Assembly (NCBI GenBank): GCA_022821065.1 | Contig: JAJEEK010000006.1 | Coordinates: 1-64,000, forward strand | DNA length: 64,000 nt | Direction of reading: 5' to 3' | Origin: Candidatus Poribacteria bacterium | GTDB lineage: Bacteria > Poribacteria > WGA-4E > WGA-3G | In this document: one piece after another, positions 18,876 through 27,029 of the stretch | Position numbering within the stretch: the stretch's first letter is position 1 | How the letters are laid out: the number at the start of each line of letters is the position of its first letter | Notes under the pieces: generated by a model | The model's input: only the letters and a program-made list of their open reading frames with translations | What the model was told of the DNA's origin: nothing | The model's database searches: none | Position numbers and translations under genes: made by a program

Positions 18876-19964
18876 TTAATTTTGGGTTTTTGCAATTTTC
18901 TCTTGCAATTCGTCTATCTCTGCGTTGGAAGTTAACACGCCGATTTCGACCTCATAATGTCTGCGTCCACCGGGTTCAATATACTTTATAGAACCGCGTT
19001 CACGTTCTTTTTTTCGACCTTCCACGCCGCAATTTGAGGGTTCTAACCCGAAAACATAGGTGCCTTCACCACACATTTTCCATTGGACAAAATTTGGAAA
19101 CTGTGTCTTGTGGTAGCGTACGGACACACCGATGCCCTGTCCGTCGTTAAAATTGCGGTTTACAAGTGCGACGTGTATATGATTATCAACATCAGGTTCC
19201 ATTTCGTGGTAGAAAGCCTGTTCTTGGAAATCAACAGTCGGTGGTTCACAAAGGTTATAATTGTTCAGATCTGCGGCGGCGATGTCGTCACGAGGGGTTA
19301 CTTGCGAGGAGGGGGCAAGGAGCTCACTATCTTGAGTAAGGATCGGGAATCCAACATTAATATGGAAAAGATACATGTGCGGTGAATCTTGGTATCCCAA
19401 ATTCTCGACAATATCCTCAATATGCAACGTACGCGAACCGAGCTCTGTCCAGATTCTGCGGGTCCGCAAAAGGTTTTCACCTAAAGCAGCTGTCTCTTTA
19501 ACCTTCCCTTGTGCCCATAACATATACCGGTGTCCTTCCCACCGACTGTCGACCCAAATGTTCTTTGCGGGGAGGTTTGAAACTCTACCGTGCAGTCCTA
19601 ACGCTTCGCCATCATCTTTATTAGGTACGCCGACTTGTCGCATACCGCAGGTCGTCAATAGACCACCGTAGAAGCTGCGTAGCCAGCCGGTTCCTTCAGG
19701 TTCATAGTGCGCGGGATTGACATCGCCTGTGCTTGAACGCCAGCAGAGCGGGATTCCCTGATACTCGGCATAAGAGATATCCAACCCACGGCTCGGTAGC
19801 ACAGTGAAATTTAAGCCGCTACCGGTTCGGAAGTCAATCGCGTCAACGCCTTTTTCATTCCCATCTGTCAGTTGATATATCTTGGCATGCGCAATTTGGG
19901 ATATATCCCCGACGTGGCGAAGCAGCTGGGTTCTGTCATACGTTGCTCCATATAGGTTTATCAA
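18876..19964 (-). CDS. DUF4432 family (aldose-1-epimerase-like) protein
   Basis: A 362-residue protein of the DUF4432 branch of the galactose mutarotase fold. Visible features are VLPSRGLDISYAEYQGIPL, the TTCGMRQVG segment, LGLHGRVSNLPA with the conserved His, and LFHINVGFPIL. It probably binds or epimerises a sugar, but substrate and reaction are not established. The TTG start at 19964 follows AAGGAG by a normal distance, and a TATAAT promoter lies about 95 bp upstream. Confidence 0.82.
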   Translation of the reverse strand: MINLYGATYDRTQLLRHVGDISQIAHAKIYQLTDGNEKGVDAIDFRTGSGLNFTVLPSRGLDISYAEYQGIPLCWRSSTGDVNPAHYEPEGTGWLRSFYGGLLTTCGMRQVGVPNKDDGEALGLHGRVSNLPAKNIWVDSRWEGHRYMLWAQGKVKETAALGENLLRTRRIWTELGSRTLHIEDIVENLGYQDSPHMYLFHINVGFPILTQDSELLAPSSQVTPRDDIAAADLNNYNLCEPPTVDFQEQAFYHEMEPDVDNHIHVALVNRNFNDGQGIGVSVRYHKTQFPNFVQWKMCGEGTYVFGLEPSNCGVEGRKKERERGSIKYIEPGGRRHYEVEIGVLTSNAEIDELQEKIAKTQN

Positions 19965-20056
19965 TTCAAGGTTCTCCTTTTGGGTGCAGCTTGATAGTTT
20001 AATTTAAAAGTCCTAATTTTCGAGTCCATTTACAAAATTCTTGATACTGAAAAGGA

Positions 20057-20085
20057 ATTATAGCATAGTGCCGTAAAAAAAGCAA
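20057..20085 (-). promoter_or_regulatory. sigma70-type promoter of the DUF4432 gene
   Basis: On the minus strand TTGCTT (20085-20080) and TATAAT (20062-20057) are spaced by 17 bp. It lies in the divergent gap between the DUF4432 gene and the HD gene. Confidence 0.6.
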
Positions 20086-20196
20086 ACTTTTCATTTTCGG
20101 GGACGCAACTTTCAGTTGTCTGAACTTCAGTTTTGTGATATTCTTAATACTGTTGAGAAAGAGTTGTAAACCTATATAAAAAAAGGAGAATGTTCG

Positions 20197-20760
20197 GTGA
20201 CTGAAACAATGAAAAATAGAATTGAGGAGATTGTTGAACAGTCTTGTGCTGCTGATACCAACATCTTCGGTTACGATATTTGGACGCATCACATTTTACC
20301 AGTCATTCAAAACGCAAAACAACTCGCCCCACGCTTTGATGCTGATCCCGAAATTGTTGAACTCGCGGCGTTACTTCATGATTACGCCAGTATAAAGGAC
20401 AAAGCACTCTATGAAGATCATCACATTCATGGGCCAATTGAAGCAGAGAAACTCCTCAAGCGTTTCAGCTATCCAAAAGAAAAAACGGAAGCTGTCAAGG
20501 ATGCTATTGCGACCCATCGAGCAAGTGTCAGAGTTGAACATCGAAGTGCGGAAGGCGCATGTCTTGCTAACGCCGATGCTATGTCCCATATTGAACATGT
20601 TCCTTCGCTTTTATATTTGGCGTATATTCACCACGGAATGGGAATTGATGAAGGTAAGACATGGGTTAAGACAAAACTCCAACGGAGTTGGCAGAAGTTA
20701 CGAAAGGATGTCCAAGATATCGTTAGAGGCGACTATGAAGCAGCCTTGAAGGTACTCTAA
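20197..20760 (+). CDS. HD-domain phosphohydrolase-like protein
   Basis: A 187-residue HD-superfamily protein. Metal-binding residues are visible as H31/H32 in DIWTHHI, the HD pair at 61-62 (AALLHDYAS), H75/H76/H78 in EDHHIHG and D127 in ANADAM. This layout matches small stand-alone metal-dependent phosphohydrolases; the substrate is unknown. AAAGGAG precedes a GTG start at 20197. The DUF433/DUF5615 pair follows 40 bp later in the same direction and may be co-transcribed. Confidence 0.85.
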   Translation: MTETMKNRIEEIVEQSCAADTNIFGYDIWTHHILPVIQNAKQLAPRFDADPEIVELAALLHDYASIKDKALYEDHHIHGPIEAEKLLKRFSYPKEKTEAVKDAIATHRASVRVEHRSAEGACLANADAMSHIEHVPSLLYLAYIHHGMGIDEGKTWVKTKLQRSWQKLRKDVQDIVRGDYEAALKVL

Positions 20761-20800
20761 TGAGAGACTTCATATAACCCTTTTCAAGGAGATTTTACCA

Positions 20801-21016
20801 ATGAAAAAGCAACAGATCGTTTCGCGCAACCCAAAAGTGATGAACGGAGCCTTAGTTTTCGCTGGTACTCGTGTACCCGTCGAGATTTTGATTCAGCATC
20901 TAACGGCAGGCGACTCGCTCAAAAAGTTTCTTGATGACTTTCCAACGGTATCCCAAGAACAAGCTGTCGCGTACTTAAAGATGACCTTAGAGGTTGCCGA
21001 TGCGCGTATTACTTGA
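20801..21016 (+). CDS. DUF433 antitoxin-like protein
   Basis: A 71-residue protein of the DUF433 family: IVSRNPKVMNGALVFAGTRV near the start, then a helix-turn-helix-like half with FLDDFPTVSQEQAVAYL. In this family the protein pairs with a DUF5615 PIN-like protein and is taken to be the antitoxin and autorepressor. AAGGAG precedes the ATG. It overlaps the next gene by 17 bp, the usual coupling of such pairs. Confidence 0.88.
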   Translation: MKKQQIVSRNPKVMNGALVFAGTRVPVEILIQHLTAGDSLKKFLDDFPTVSQEQAVAYLKMTLEVADARIT

Positions 21017-21257
21017 TGAAAATCTGCCGCATCAGCTGCGAGAATTATTTGAAAACAACATAGAAGTGGTTACAGTAAGATATCGCGGTTGGCAAGGAAA
21101 AGAGAACGGTGAACTGTTGAGAATTGCAGCAAATGAGTTTGATGCTTTTATTACAATGGATCAAGGCATTCCCAATCAGCAAAACTTGAGCAAAATTAAG
21201 ATTCGGATTATAGTGTTGAAAGCTGAGAGTAACCGTTTTGAAGACCTTGCCCATTGA
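21000..21257 (+). CDS. DUF5615 PIN-like toxin
   Basis: An 85-residue PIN-fold protein starting MRVLLDENLPHQL, where D7 and E8 begin the acidic site; ITMDQGIPNQQNL supplies another aspartate. DUF5615 proteins are thought to be RNases acting as toxins of the DUF433 partners. The ATG at 21000 lies inside the antitoxin gene in another frame, so the two are translated together. A TTG six bases earlier is possible but less likely. Confidence 0.87.
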   Translation: MRVLLDENLPHQLRELFENNIEVVTVRYRGWQGKENGELLRIAANEFDAFITMDQGIPNQQNLSKIKIRIIVLKAESNRFEDLAH

Positions 21258-21373
21258 TTTCCCAAGTTAATAGTGTGTTGAAAACACCTAAAAATGGACA
21301 AATTGTATATGTAAGACTTTAACAAACCATTTTGCGAAGGCATAAGTAGCGTGTAGCGTTTACGGAGGGTATT

Positions 21374-21904
21374 ATGGAAAATTGTGTAAGTTGCATGACT
21401 ATTGACAGGGTTCACTGGTTTCTTGATCTCTTCGATGAACTCGGCATTAAAGTTTGGATTGATGGTGGATGGGGTGTTGATGCACTGTTAGGTGAATGCA
21501 CTCGGGAGCATTCAGATTTGGATATTATTATCTCATGGGAAGATTCCGCAGTCCTAACCAAAGCACTCTTCGCGCACGGTTTTGTGGATGTCTATACCGA
21601 TGATCGTAAAGATCGAAACTTTGTGATGGGACATCAATCTCATGGAAAAATTGACTTTCATGTCATCGAACGGACCGCAGATGGGGGCGCGATCTACGGT
21701 CCTGGAGAGATTGATTGGATTATTACTAAATCGGAGTTGAACGCTGTAGGTTTTATCAGAGGGCGGGAGGTCCGATGTTTATCGGTTGATTACCAAGTGC
21801 GCTCACACGCTGGGTATACATTACAAGATACAGACTTTGCCGATCTACGCGCATTGCAAAAAAGATACGGCGTTGCGTTGCTGCCTACGCAGATTAAAGA
21901 ATAA
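21374..21904 (+). CDS. Aminoglycoside-2''-adenylyltransferase-like nucleotidyltransferase
   Basis: A 176-residue protein matching the family of AadB/lincosamide nucleotidyltransferases: WIDGGWGVDALLGECTREHS near residue 28-47, then DLDIII with the catalytic aspartates, and FHVIER. Family enzymes transfer AMP to antibiotics, but many chromosomal members have unknown substrates. GGAGG precedes the ATG with normal spacing. It is alone on the plus strand after the toxin-antitoxin pair, so it may be acquired. Resistance cannot be concluded from sequence alone. Confidence 0.83.
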   Translation: MENCVSCMTIDRVHWFLDLFDELGIKVWIDGGWGVDALLGECTREHSDLDIIISWEDSAVLTKALFAHGFVDVYTDDRKDRNFVMGHQSHGKIDFHVIERTADGGAIYGPGEIDWIITKSELNAVGFIRGREVRCLSVDYQVRSHAGYTLQDTDFADLRALQKRYGVALLPTQIKE

Positions 21905-21912
21905 TCATTTTT

Positions 21913-22554
21913 TCAATGCGTCCAGAAAAGGGTGACAATACCGGCAATCATCAGCGCGATAGACCACAACAAGTCCATATTAAACCACGCCTTGCGAAGC
22001 AACGCAAGACCTACCACTTCGTAAACGATAACCGCCACAATCCCCGTCACAACGAAAAAACTGAGCGTATGCACGCCGACTGCGGACAGTAACATCACAG
22101 CGTTATCTGTCATGCCTGCGGTTGCATGGTGTGTATGTGGGGAAGTCTCAGCAGTCGGCATTCGCAACAGAAAAGGGACCAGCATCAAGCCTGCGCCGTG
22201 CGCCGATGCCATCAAGAAGGACCAGATCGTTAAGTCTTTAAAATTAACACGCATGCCGACCCACTTCGGGTGTCGCGCACTGAAAAATTTGTACACGCCA
22301 AAACCGAACAACACAGTTGCACAAGCGATACGCAGCACGTTCTCTGGAATCTGTCGTTGTGCCAAGGCGATGACGAACACGACAACGGCAATAGAAATCG
22401 CGTGTCCGAGTGCCATCGGGAAGAGGGCACCGATAACCGCACCCCTCCGTTTTTCCTGCATGCCTAACGCGACCGCAAAAAGCCAACCCATCCCCGGATT
22501 AATGCCGTGATATACGCCCATGAGAGTGTAGCTTAACCATGAGCCAGTATCCAT
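21913..22554 (-). CDS. Six-helix membrane protein, NicO/RcnA-like
   Basis: A 213-residue protein with about six hydrophobic segments. The first carries YHGINPGMGWLFAVALGMQE, whose H-G-x-N-P resembles the histidine motif of nickel/cobalt efflux and related permeases. A His-rich loop (TSPHTHHATAG) could bind metal. Proteins of this type are often labelled ArcD, with little support. AAAGG precedes the ATG at 22554; the frame opens 10 codons earlier. The transported substance is unknown. Confidence 0.6.
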   Translation of the reverse strand: MDTGSWLSYTLMGVYHGINPGMGWLFAVALGMQEKRRGAVIGALFPMALGHAISIAVVVFVIALAQRQIPENVLRIACATVLFGFGVYKFFSARHPKWVGMRVNFKDLTIWSFLMASAHGAGLMLVPFLLRMPTAETSPHTHHATAGMTDNAVMLLSAVGVHTLSFFVVTGIVAVIVYEVVGLALLRKAWFNMDLLWSIALMIAGIVTLFWTH

Positions 22555-22606
22555 AAAAACCCTTTCTGGATATAGAAACGTCATTTTTTTATTCAGTAGG
22601 GGTGGT

Positions 22607-22634
22607 GGACTTAGTCTACGGATAGACTAAATCC
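22607..22634 (-). terminator. Hairpin after the selenium-binding-protein gene
   Basis: TTAGTCTA and TAGACTAA pair around a CGGA loop, extended by GGA/TCC with one mismatch. It lies about 35 bp beyond the stop of the 22671-24062 gene. No T-tract follows, so termination is only probable. Confidence 0.45.
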
Positions 22635-22670
22635 ATTCCTTGTATGACATTCCCAACCCCTACGAAATTT

Positions 22671-24062
22671 TTACGAGTAACAGAAAGTATCGGATGAACT
22701 ATCGCCACCTTGCAAGCGAATCTGATGGGCGCGACTGTCGCCGAAACCTACGAAGAAGTTCGGATCGAATTCGAGTCCACCATCTTCCACATTCACATCA
22801 GCTTTCACCATCCATCCATTGGCACCGTCGGGATAGAACTGGTTATCCCAGGCGACGTAGAGAGAATTCGTGAAGTAGAGGCGTTTGCCGTCGCGGCTTA
22901 ATTCAACCATCTGCGGTCCACCGCTAACGGGTCCAGCTGCAGGATGTGGATGCGATTTCGTAATCCCACCGATCTCAAGGGTCCCAGTATGCTTCGGATT
23001 AAACGGGTCGGACACGTCGTATTGCAACAACTCGCCGGTCCCCCAACAAGAGACATACAAGAACCGGTCATCCAACGAGAGGATGTGATCCGTAACAAGG
23101 GGCGGAATCATGCCGATATCCTTCAAGGCAGGTGGCAGATCATCTGGATTTTCTGGTGCTTGTGCCGGAATATCAATAATCTTTTGGATGCCCCAATCGT
23201 CTCCATCCTTGTACCACGTCCAGATGGAACTGGAGAGGTCGTTCATATTCAGGACAGCATTGACGAATCCATAAGCTTTGGTTGGATCGTGTGCCGGACG
23301 GAGTTCCAGGATCATCTGATAGTCATCGCCGAGGTCCAATGTCTGGATGTTCTTCCGGTGTCGGATGTCCCAGATATGGATTTTATGCCCGAACTTGCGG
23401 GCCCCTAAATCTTCAAGGCTCACACCGTTTTCAATCATACCCGGATATCCCCACTCGCTGGTAACAGCGATGTCGTAGCCCAAATGCCACCAGAAATCGT
23501 AAGAGAGGGATTGAGAGCCACGTTCAACTTCCCATTGCCCAAGGATATTAAAGTTGTAATGATCCATGAGGAAAATTCCACCAGGACCTTCTTCTGAACC
23601 TGCCGTGGCGAGTGCGCTAATATAGATACCTTCTGGTCCGCAATGTACTGTATGTGGACGGGTATATCCAGATCGATCTTCAACTTCATCAGCCGTCAGC
23701 GTCTTAACGAGTTGCGGTGCCTTCGGGTCGGGTTTCACATCAAGGATATAGATATGAGAACCGCGGAGTGCTGGCACAACGAGGTAACGGCGTTCTATGT
23801 AAGGGTGCGGCGCGTACGGACAGAGTGCCGCGCTACAGGCGTTCCAACCGAAGTGGTGAATCTCATCACGAACGCCGAGTTCCAATTGATTGATAATTTG
23901 GCCATAAGTATCAGACCCTTCGTTGAGGTCAACAACGCACATTGCATCAGGTTTGCCATCATCCCGGGGTGCCGCGACATAAGCAAGTTCTTCAACGGGT
24001 GCCTCAATCGCCATTTTCGGCGATGGGTAAAAGGTTGGGTCAGGTTTCCACTGTTGTAACAA
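22671..24062 (-). CDS. Selenium-binding protein family / methanethiol oxidase
   Basis: A 463-residue beta-propeller protein of the SBP56/SELENBP1/MtoX family. Visible signatures are EIHHFGWNACSA (about 67-78), ALRGSHIYILDVKPD, RPHTVHCGPEGIYIS and LSLDDRFLYVSCWGTGEL. Bacterial MtoX is a copper-dependent methanethiol oxidase producing formaldehyde, hydrogen sulfide and peroxide, fitting turnover of marine organosulfur. It does not itself contain selenocysteine. A TTG start at 24062 follows AAAGGAG by about eight bases. MtoX often has a signal peptide, which is not evident here. Confidence 0.9.
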   Translation of the reverse strand: MLQQWKPDPTFYPSPKMAIEAPVEELAYVAAPRDDGKPDAMCVVDLNEGSDTYGQIINQLELGVRDEIHHFGWNACSAALCPYAPHPYIERRYLVVPALRGSHIYILDVKPDPKAPQLVKTLTADEVEDRSGYTRPHTVHCGPEGIYISALATAGSEEGPGGIFLMDHYNFNILGQWEVERGSQSLSYDFWWHLGYDIAVTSEWGYPGMIENGVSLEDLGARKFGHKIHIWDIRHRKNIQTLDLGDDYQMILELRPAHDPTKAYGFVNAVLNMNDLSSSIWTWYKDGDDWGIQKIIDIPAQAPENPDDLPPALKDIGMIPPLVTDHILSLDDRFLYVSCWGTGELLQYDVSDPFNPKHTGTLEIGGITKSHPHPAAGPVSGGPQMVELSRDGKRLYFTNSLYVAWDNQFYPDGANGWMVKADVNVEDGGLEFDPNFFVGFGDSRAHQIRLQGGDSSSDTFCYS

Positions 24063-24082
24063 GTTTATTTCTCCTTTTTAAT

Positions 24083-24212
24083 GTTGTCGGTTATCTGTTG
24101 TCAGTTAAAGAGAATTTCTTACTAAGTCGTTTGTTCTCGCAGGACACCAAGTTTGAATAGATTGCTGAGAAAGCGGTTCATAACTGGTAACTGACGACTG
24201 ATAACTGGTTAC
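24083..24212. repeat. Degenerate TTATCAGTTGTCAGTTA-type repeats
   Basis: The gap contains GTTGTCGGTTATCTGTTGTC and, near its end, AACTGGTAACTGACGACTGA, words shared with the gap at 63186-63246. No gene is present. Confidence 0.5.
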
Positions 24213-25093
24213 TATTTTTCATCAATTTGTGCGCGGTCAAGCCAACCGGGTAGCCTGATGTTTTCAGAGAGTTTCCACGCGGTTAAACAGAGCGAGGCAG
24301 TCCAACGCACCGACTCACGCGCTCGATTATTTACAAAATCCTTTAAAGCGGGTGTCGGGTTTTTCAAGTCTTGCCAGTCGTCTGCAAGTTCGTAAACATT
24401 ATCTACCAAAGTGTGTCCGCTTTTAATCTGTGCGATGATTGCGGGCATCAAATCAGCAACAGCGTCAATTTGTTGTGCTTTCGCGAGTTCCATTGGGTCC
24501 AGTCCTAACATCTCAATAGACGAATCAACCTTCTCATGAATGCCCCTATGTAGCCGCGTCCCATCCGCTTGCTTAATCCCGTCAAAATGAATGGTGAGGT
24601 GCAAGGGTTGGCACATATCCTGTGCATAGTGTGCAAGGAAACCGGCGTAGAGGAAGCACTTATTCTGGATCATCGGATTATCGGGCCATTTGCGATACTC
24701 AGCGAAAGCGACTGCAAGTCGTTCCGTCCATTCCGCCAAGGCATACGGAAGTGTACCGACTTCTCGCGGTGTAAGTCCGAGTTCGGCACATAGCTGAATA
24801 TGTGCCTCACGTCCGTCTGGAATCGGGTGTTCTCCGAAGAGTTCTATATCAATGTAGTGTTCCCCGTATTCGGATTGTCGAGCATGTGGTGTGCCGCGTT
24901 CCTTAGATATATCGGGGTCGTAGGCGCAGTGGGCAACCATTTTATCGGCGTTACGGAAAAATTCAGGCACTTCATCGGGAAGTGATTTGACAGCTGCTTG
25001 TGTCAGGATATCGTGTCCACCACCCCACCATGCCCACGCCGGTGTCGTAAGAATGAACGAAAACAGGATCAATATATTACAGAAACGTTTCAT
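24212..25093 (-). CDS. Secreted zinc-dependent S1/P1 nuclease or phospholipase C-like hydrolase
   Basis: A 293-residue protein with a signal peptide cleaved after PAWA, leaving an N-terminal tryptophan (WWGGGHDILT). In the S1/P1 nuclease and zinc phospholipase C fold the free Trp amine and a nearby His bind zinc, as would fit here. Further ligands are likely in AHCAYDPDI and AGFLAHYAQDMCQPLH. It acts outside the cytoplasm on phosphate esters; nuclease versus lipase cannot be decided. AAAGGAG precedes the ATG. It is followed upstream by DUF362 with a 14-bp gap, perhaps one transcript. Confidence 0.75.
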   Translation of the reverse strand: MKRFCNILILFSFILTTPAWAWWGGGHDILTQAAVKSLPDEVPEFFRNADKMVAHCAYDPDISKERGTPHARQSEYGEHYIDIELFGEHPIPDGREAHIQLCAELGLTPREVGTLPYALAEWTERLAVAFAEYRKWPDNPMIQNKCFLYAGFLAHYAQDMCQPLHLTIHFDGIKQADGTRLHRGIHEKVDSSIEMLGLDPMELAKAQQIDAVADLMPAIIAQIKSGHTLVDNVYELADDWQDLKNPTPALKDFVNNRARESVRWTASLCLTAWKLSENIRLPGWLDRAQIDEK

Positions 25094-25107
25094 GATGCTC
25101 CTTTTTA

Positions 25108-26058
25108 TTAATCAGCGGCGAGATACTCCTCAGAGTTTGCTTCCTGCCACTGGAACTGCTGTTCAGTTGTTTCATGCGGTTTAAACGGTATCGCGACTGT
25201 TTCGACAGCGGGGCCAACGATGTCAATCTTACTTAGATCTGTGGTACCGTATCCCATTTCATTTGCATAATGGAATAGCCCAATCTCTAACGGCTCAAAT
25301 CCCATCGCCTTTGATGTGACCGCATCCGCTGCGAACACATCACGACTGACGACAGCGATACCGAGCGGAACAGAATCGGTACCACCCGGTCCGTTGCCTT
25401 GTAATCCGACGGTGCCGTCAACGATAGCAATGTCAGGTTTAAGGTGCCGTGAAAGCCGGAGCAGATTGATATTCAGCGTTTGCGCCTCGCGTGGTAGCAC
25501 TCGATCTGCGTGGCTATGATAGCCGTGCATTTTAATCCGATCCTCTTTATGCAGGGTACCCATAATCATATTCTTCATCGCGAGCGTCACGACCCCGGCA
25601 TCATGCGTTTTCGCAATAGCGACCGAGATCGTGCAAGGGCAATCAAGAACCGTCTTCGGCATACGGACGGTCTCCTCGTCGCGTCCGGCGAGAAAGACTT
25701 TTGCCTCTACCCATTCAGTCTCCTGATGCAAATCGACAAGACGGATCGGGACATCGTATTCCGCTTGGAGTGCCTCGTAACCGAAAATTTGGAACGCCTC
25801 ACCAGAGAATTTCTCATTCGCGCCTTCGGCAATGATGACCTCTTTCGGTGGCTGTGGCGTGCTCAACAGAAAATCCAACGCGCCCCGCATGGCATCTACG
25901 TGCGATGAAGCGAGTTGATTTGTGCTGGAGAGGAAATTCGGTTTCAACAGCACCTGCTCGCGGACTCTCGGTGTGAGGTCGTCGCGTATATTGTCCAACG
26001 CCTGAAAAACGTTGGAACGTCGCCTGCCGGTTTTAGCAAGCCCAACTTTGGTAGCCAT
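25108..26058 (-). CDS. DUF362 domain protein
   Basis: A 316-residue protein of the DUF362 family, seen in LLKPNFLSSTN, AIAKTHDAGVVTLAMKNMIM, the HGYHSHADR segment and IVDGTVGLQGNGP. Family members often carry iron-sulfur ferredoxin domains, but none is seen here. Its reaction is unknown. AAAGGAG precedes the ATG at 26058. It lies 58 bp downstream of murQ on the same strand. Confidence 0.85.
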   Translation of the reverse strand: MATKVGLAKTGRRRSNVFQALDNIRDDLTPRVREQVLLKPNFLSSTNQLASSHVDAMRGALDFLLSTPQPPKEVIIAEGANEKFSGEAFQIFGYEALQAEYDVPIRLVDLHQETEWVEAKVFLAGRDEETVRMPKTVLDCPCTISVAIAKTHDAGVVTLAMKNMIMGTLHKEDRIKMHGYHSHADRVLPREAQTLNINLLRLSRHLKPDIAIVDGTVGLQGNGPGGTDSVPLGIAVVSRDVFAADAVTSKAMGFEPLEIGLFHYANEMGYGTTDLSKIDIVGPAVETVAIPFKPHETTEQQFQWQEANSEEYLAAD

Positions 26059-26116
26059 TGATGTCTCCTTTAGGTTACGCGTTTGAAAAAACGCGGCTAT
26101 AAGGATAGCTTAAATT

Positions 26117-27001
26117 CTATTCAAGAATATGTCTCAGAAATCCGGAATGCTTTTCTAACAGGGCATTTGCGTCTATCGGGTTCAATCCTTTTGCGAGCAT
26201 TACAATCGCGAGTTTTGCGCGTCCACCTGCTTGCGTTAGTGCTGCCTCAGCTGCCGCTGCATCTACACCGGTAACGGTTTGAACGATCCGAAGACTCCGA
26301 GCGACCAGTTTCGTGTTAGAAGCGTGTACATCTACCATCAGATTATTGTAGACTTTGCCGAGGTTGATCATCGCAGCGGTTGTAAGCATATTCAGAACCA
26401 ACTTTGTGGCGGTTCCGGCTTTCAAACGCGTTGATCCGGTGATAATCTCCGGTCCGACAATCGGTGTGATGAAATGTGTCACGCACGCCTTCAAGTGTGC
26501 TGGGGGTGGCACGCAGCAGAGGAATATTGTCGTTGCACCGATAGCGTGCGCTTCCTTCAAGGCGCCTATGACGTACGGTGTCCGTCCACTGCTGGCAATT
26601 CCGACGAGTATATCTTCCGGTGTGAGTTGTCGTTCTCGAATCGCTGCTGCCCCGCTTTCAGGTTTGTCCTCCTCACCCTCCACCGAACGGCGCAAGGCGA
26701 CATCGCCACCGGCAATAATCCCCTGTACCATCTCCGGTGATGTGCTGAAGGTTGGCGGACATTCCGAGGCATCCAATACACCCAGCCTACCGCTTGTGCC
26801 TGCACCGACATAAAATAACCTGCCACCGGATCGAAACGCGGCAACGCACAAATCAATCGCGTGTGCAATTGCATCAGACGCTGTTTCTACTGCTGCGATG
26901 GCTTTTTTATCCTCTTCATGAAAGATCCGAACGATCTCTGATGTCGATTTCAGGTCTATGTCAATGGAGTTAGGGTTTCGTTGCTCGGTTGTCGATTGCA
27001 T
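26117..27001 (-). CDS. murQ: N-acetylmuramic acid 6-phosphate etherase
   Basis: A 294-residue SIS-domain enzyme that removes D-lactate from MurNAc-6-phosphate to give GlcNAc-6-phosphate in cell-wall recycling. The SIS motif FYVGAGTSGRLGVLDASECP (63-82) carries the catalytic E80, and SVEGEEDK provides the second acidic residue near 110. A C-terminal UBA-like helix set (AEAALTQAGGRAKLAIVML) is typical. A BadF-type sugar kinase lies 28 bp upstream, together forming a recycling pair. The ribosome binding site is weak. Confidence 0.95.
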   Translation of the reverse strand: MQSTTEQRNPNSIDIDLKSTSEIVRIFHEEDKKAIAAVETASDAIAHAIDLCVAAFRSGGRLFYVGAGTSGRLGVLDASECPPTFSTSPEMVQGIIAGGDVALRRSVEGEEDKPESGAAAIRERQLTPEDILVGIASSGRTPYVIGALKEAHAIGATTIFLCCVPPPAHLKACVTHFITPIVGPEIITGSTRLKAGTATKLVLNMLTTAAMINLGKVYNNLMVDVHASNTKLVARSLRIVQTVTGVDAAAAEAALTQAGGRAKLAIVMLAKGLNPIDANALLEKHSGFLRHILE

Positions 27002-27029
27002 GGGCTACTTTACTTATGATAGTTTCCTA

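Noticed and set aside
22671..24062. Selenium-binding protein as evidence for selenocysteine use
   Set aside because: SBP56-family proteins do not contain Sec and are present in organisms without Sec machinery, so this gene does not support or weaken the TGA reading at 47370-49892.
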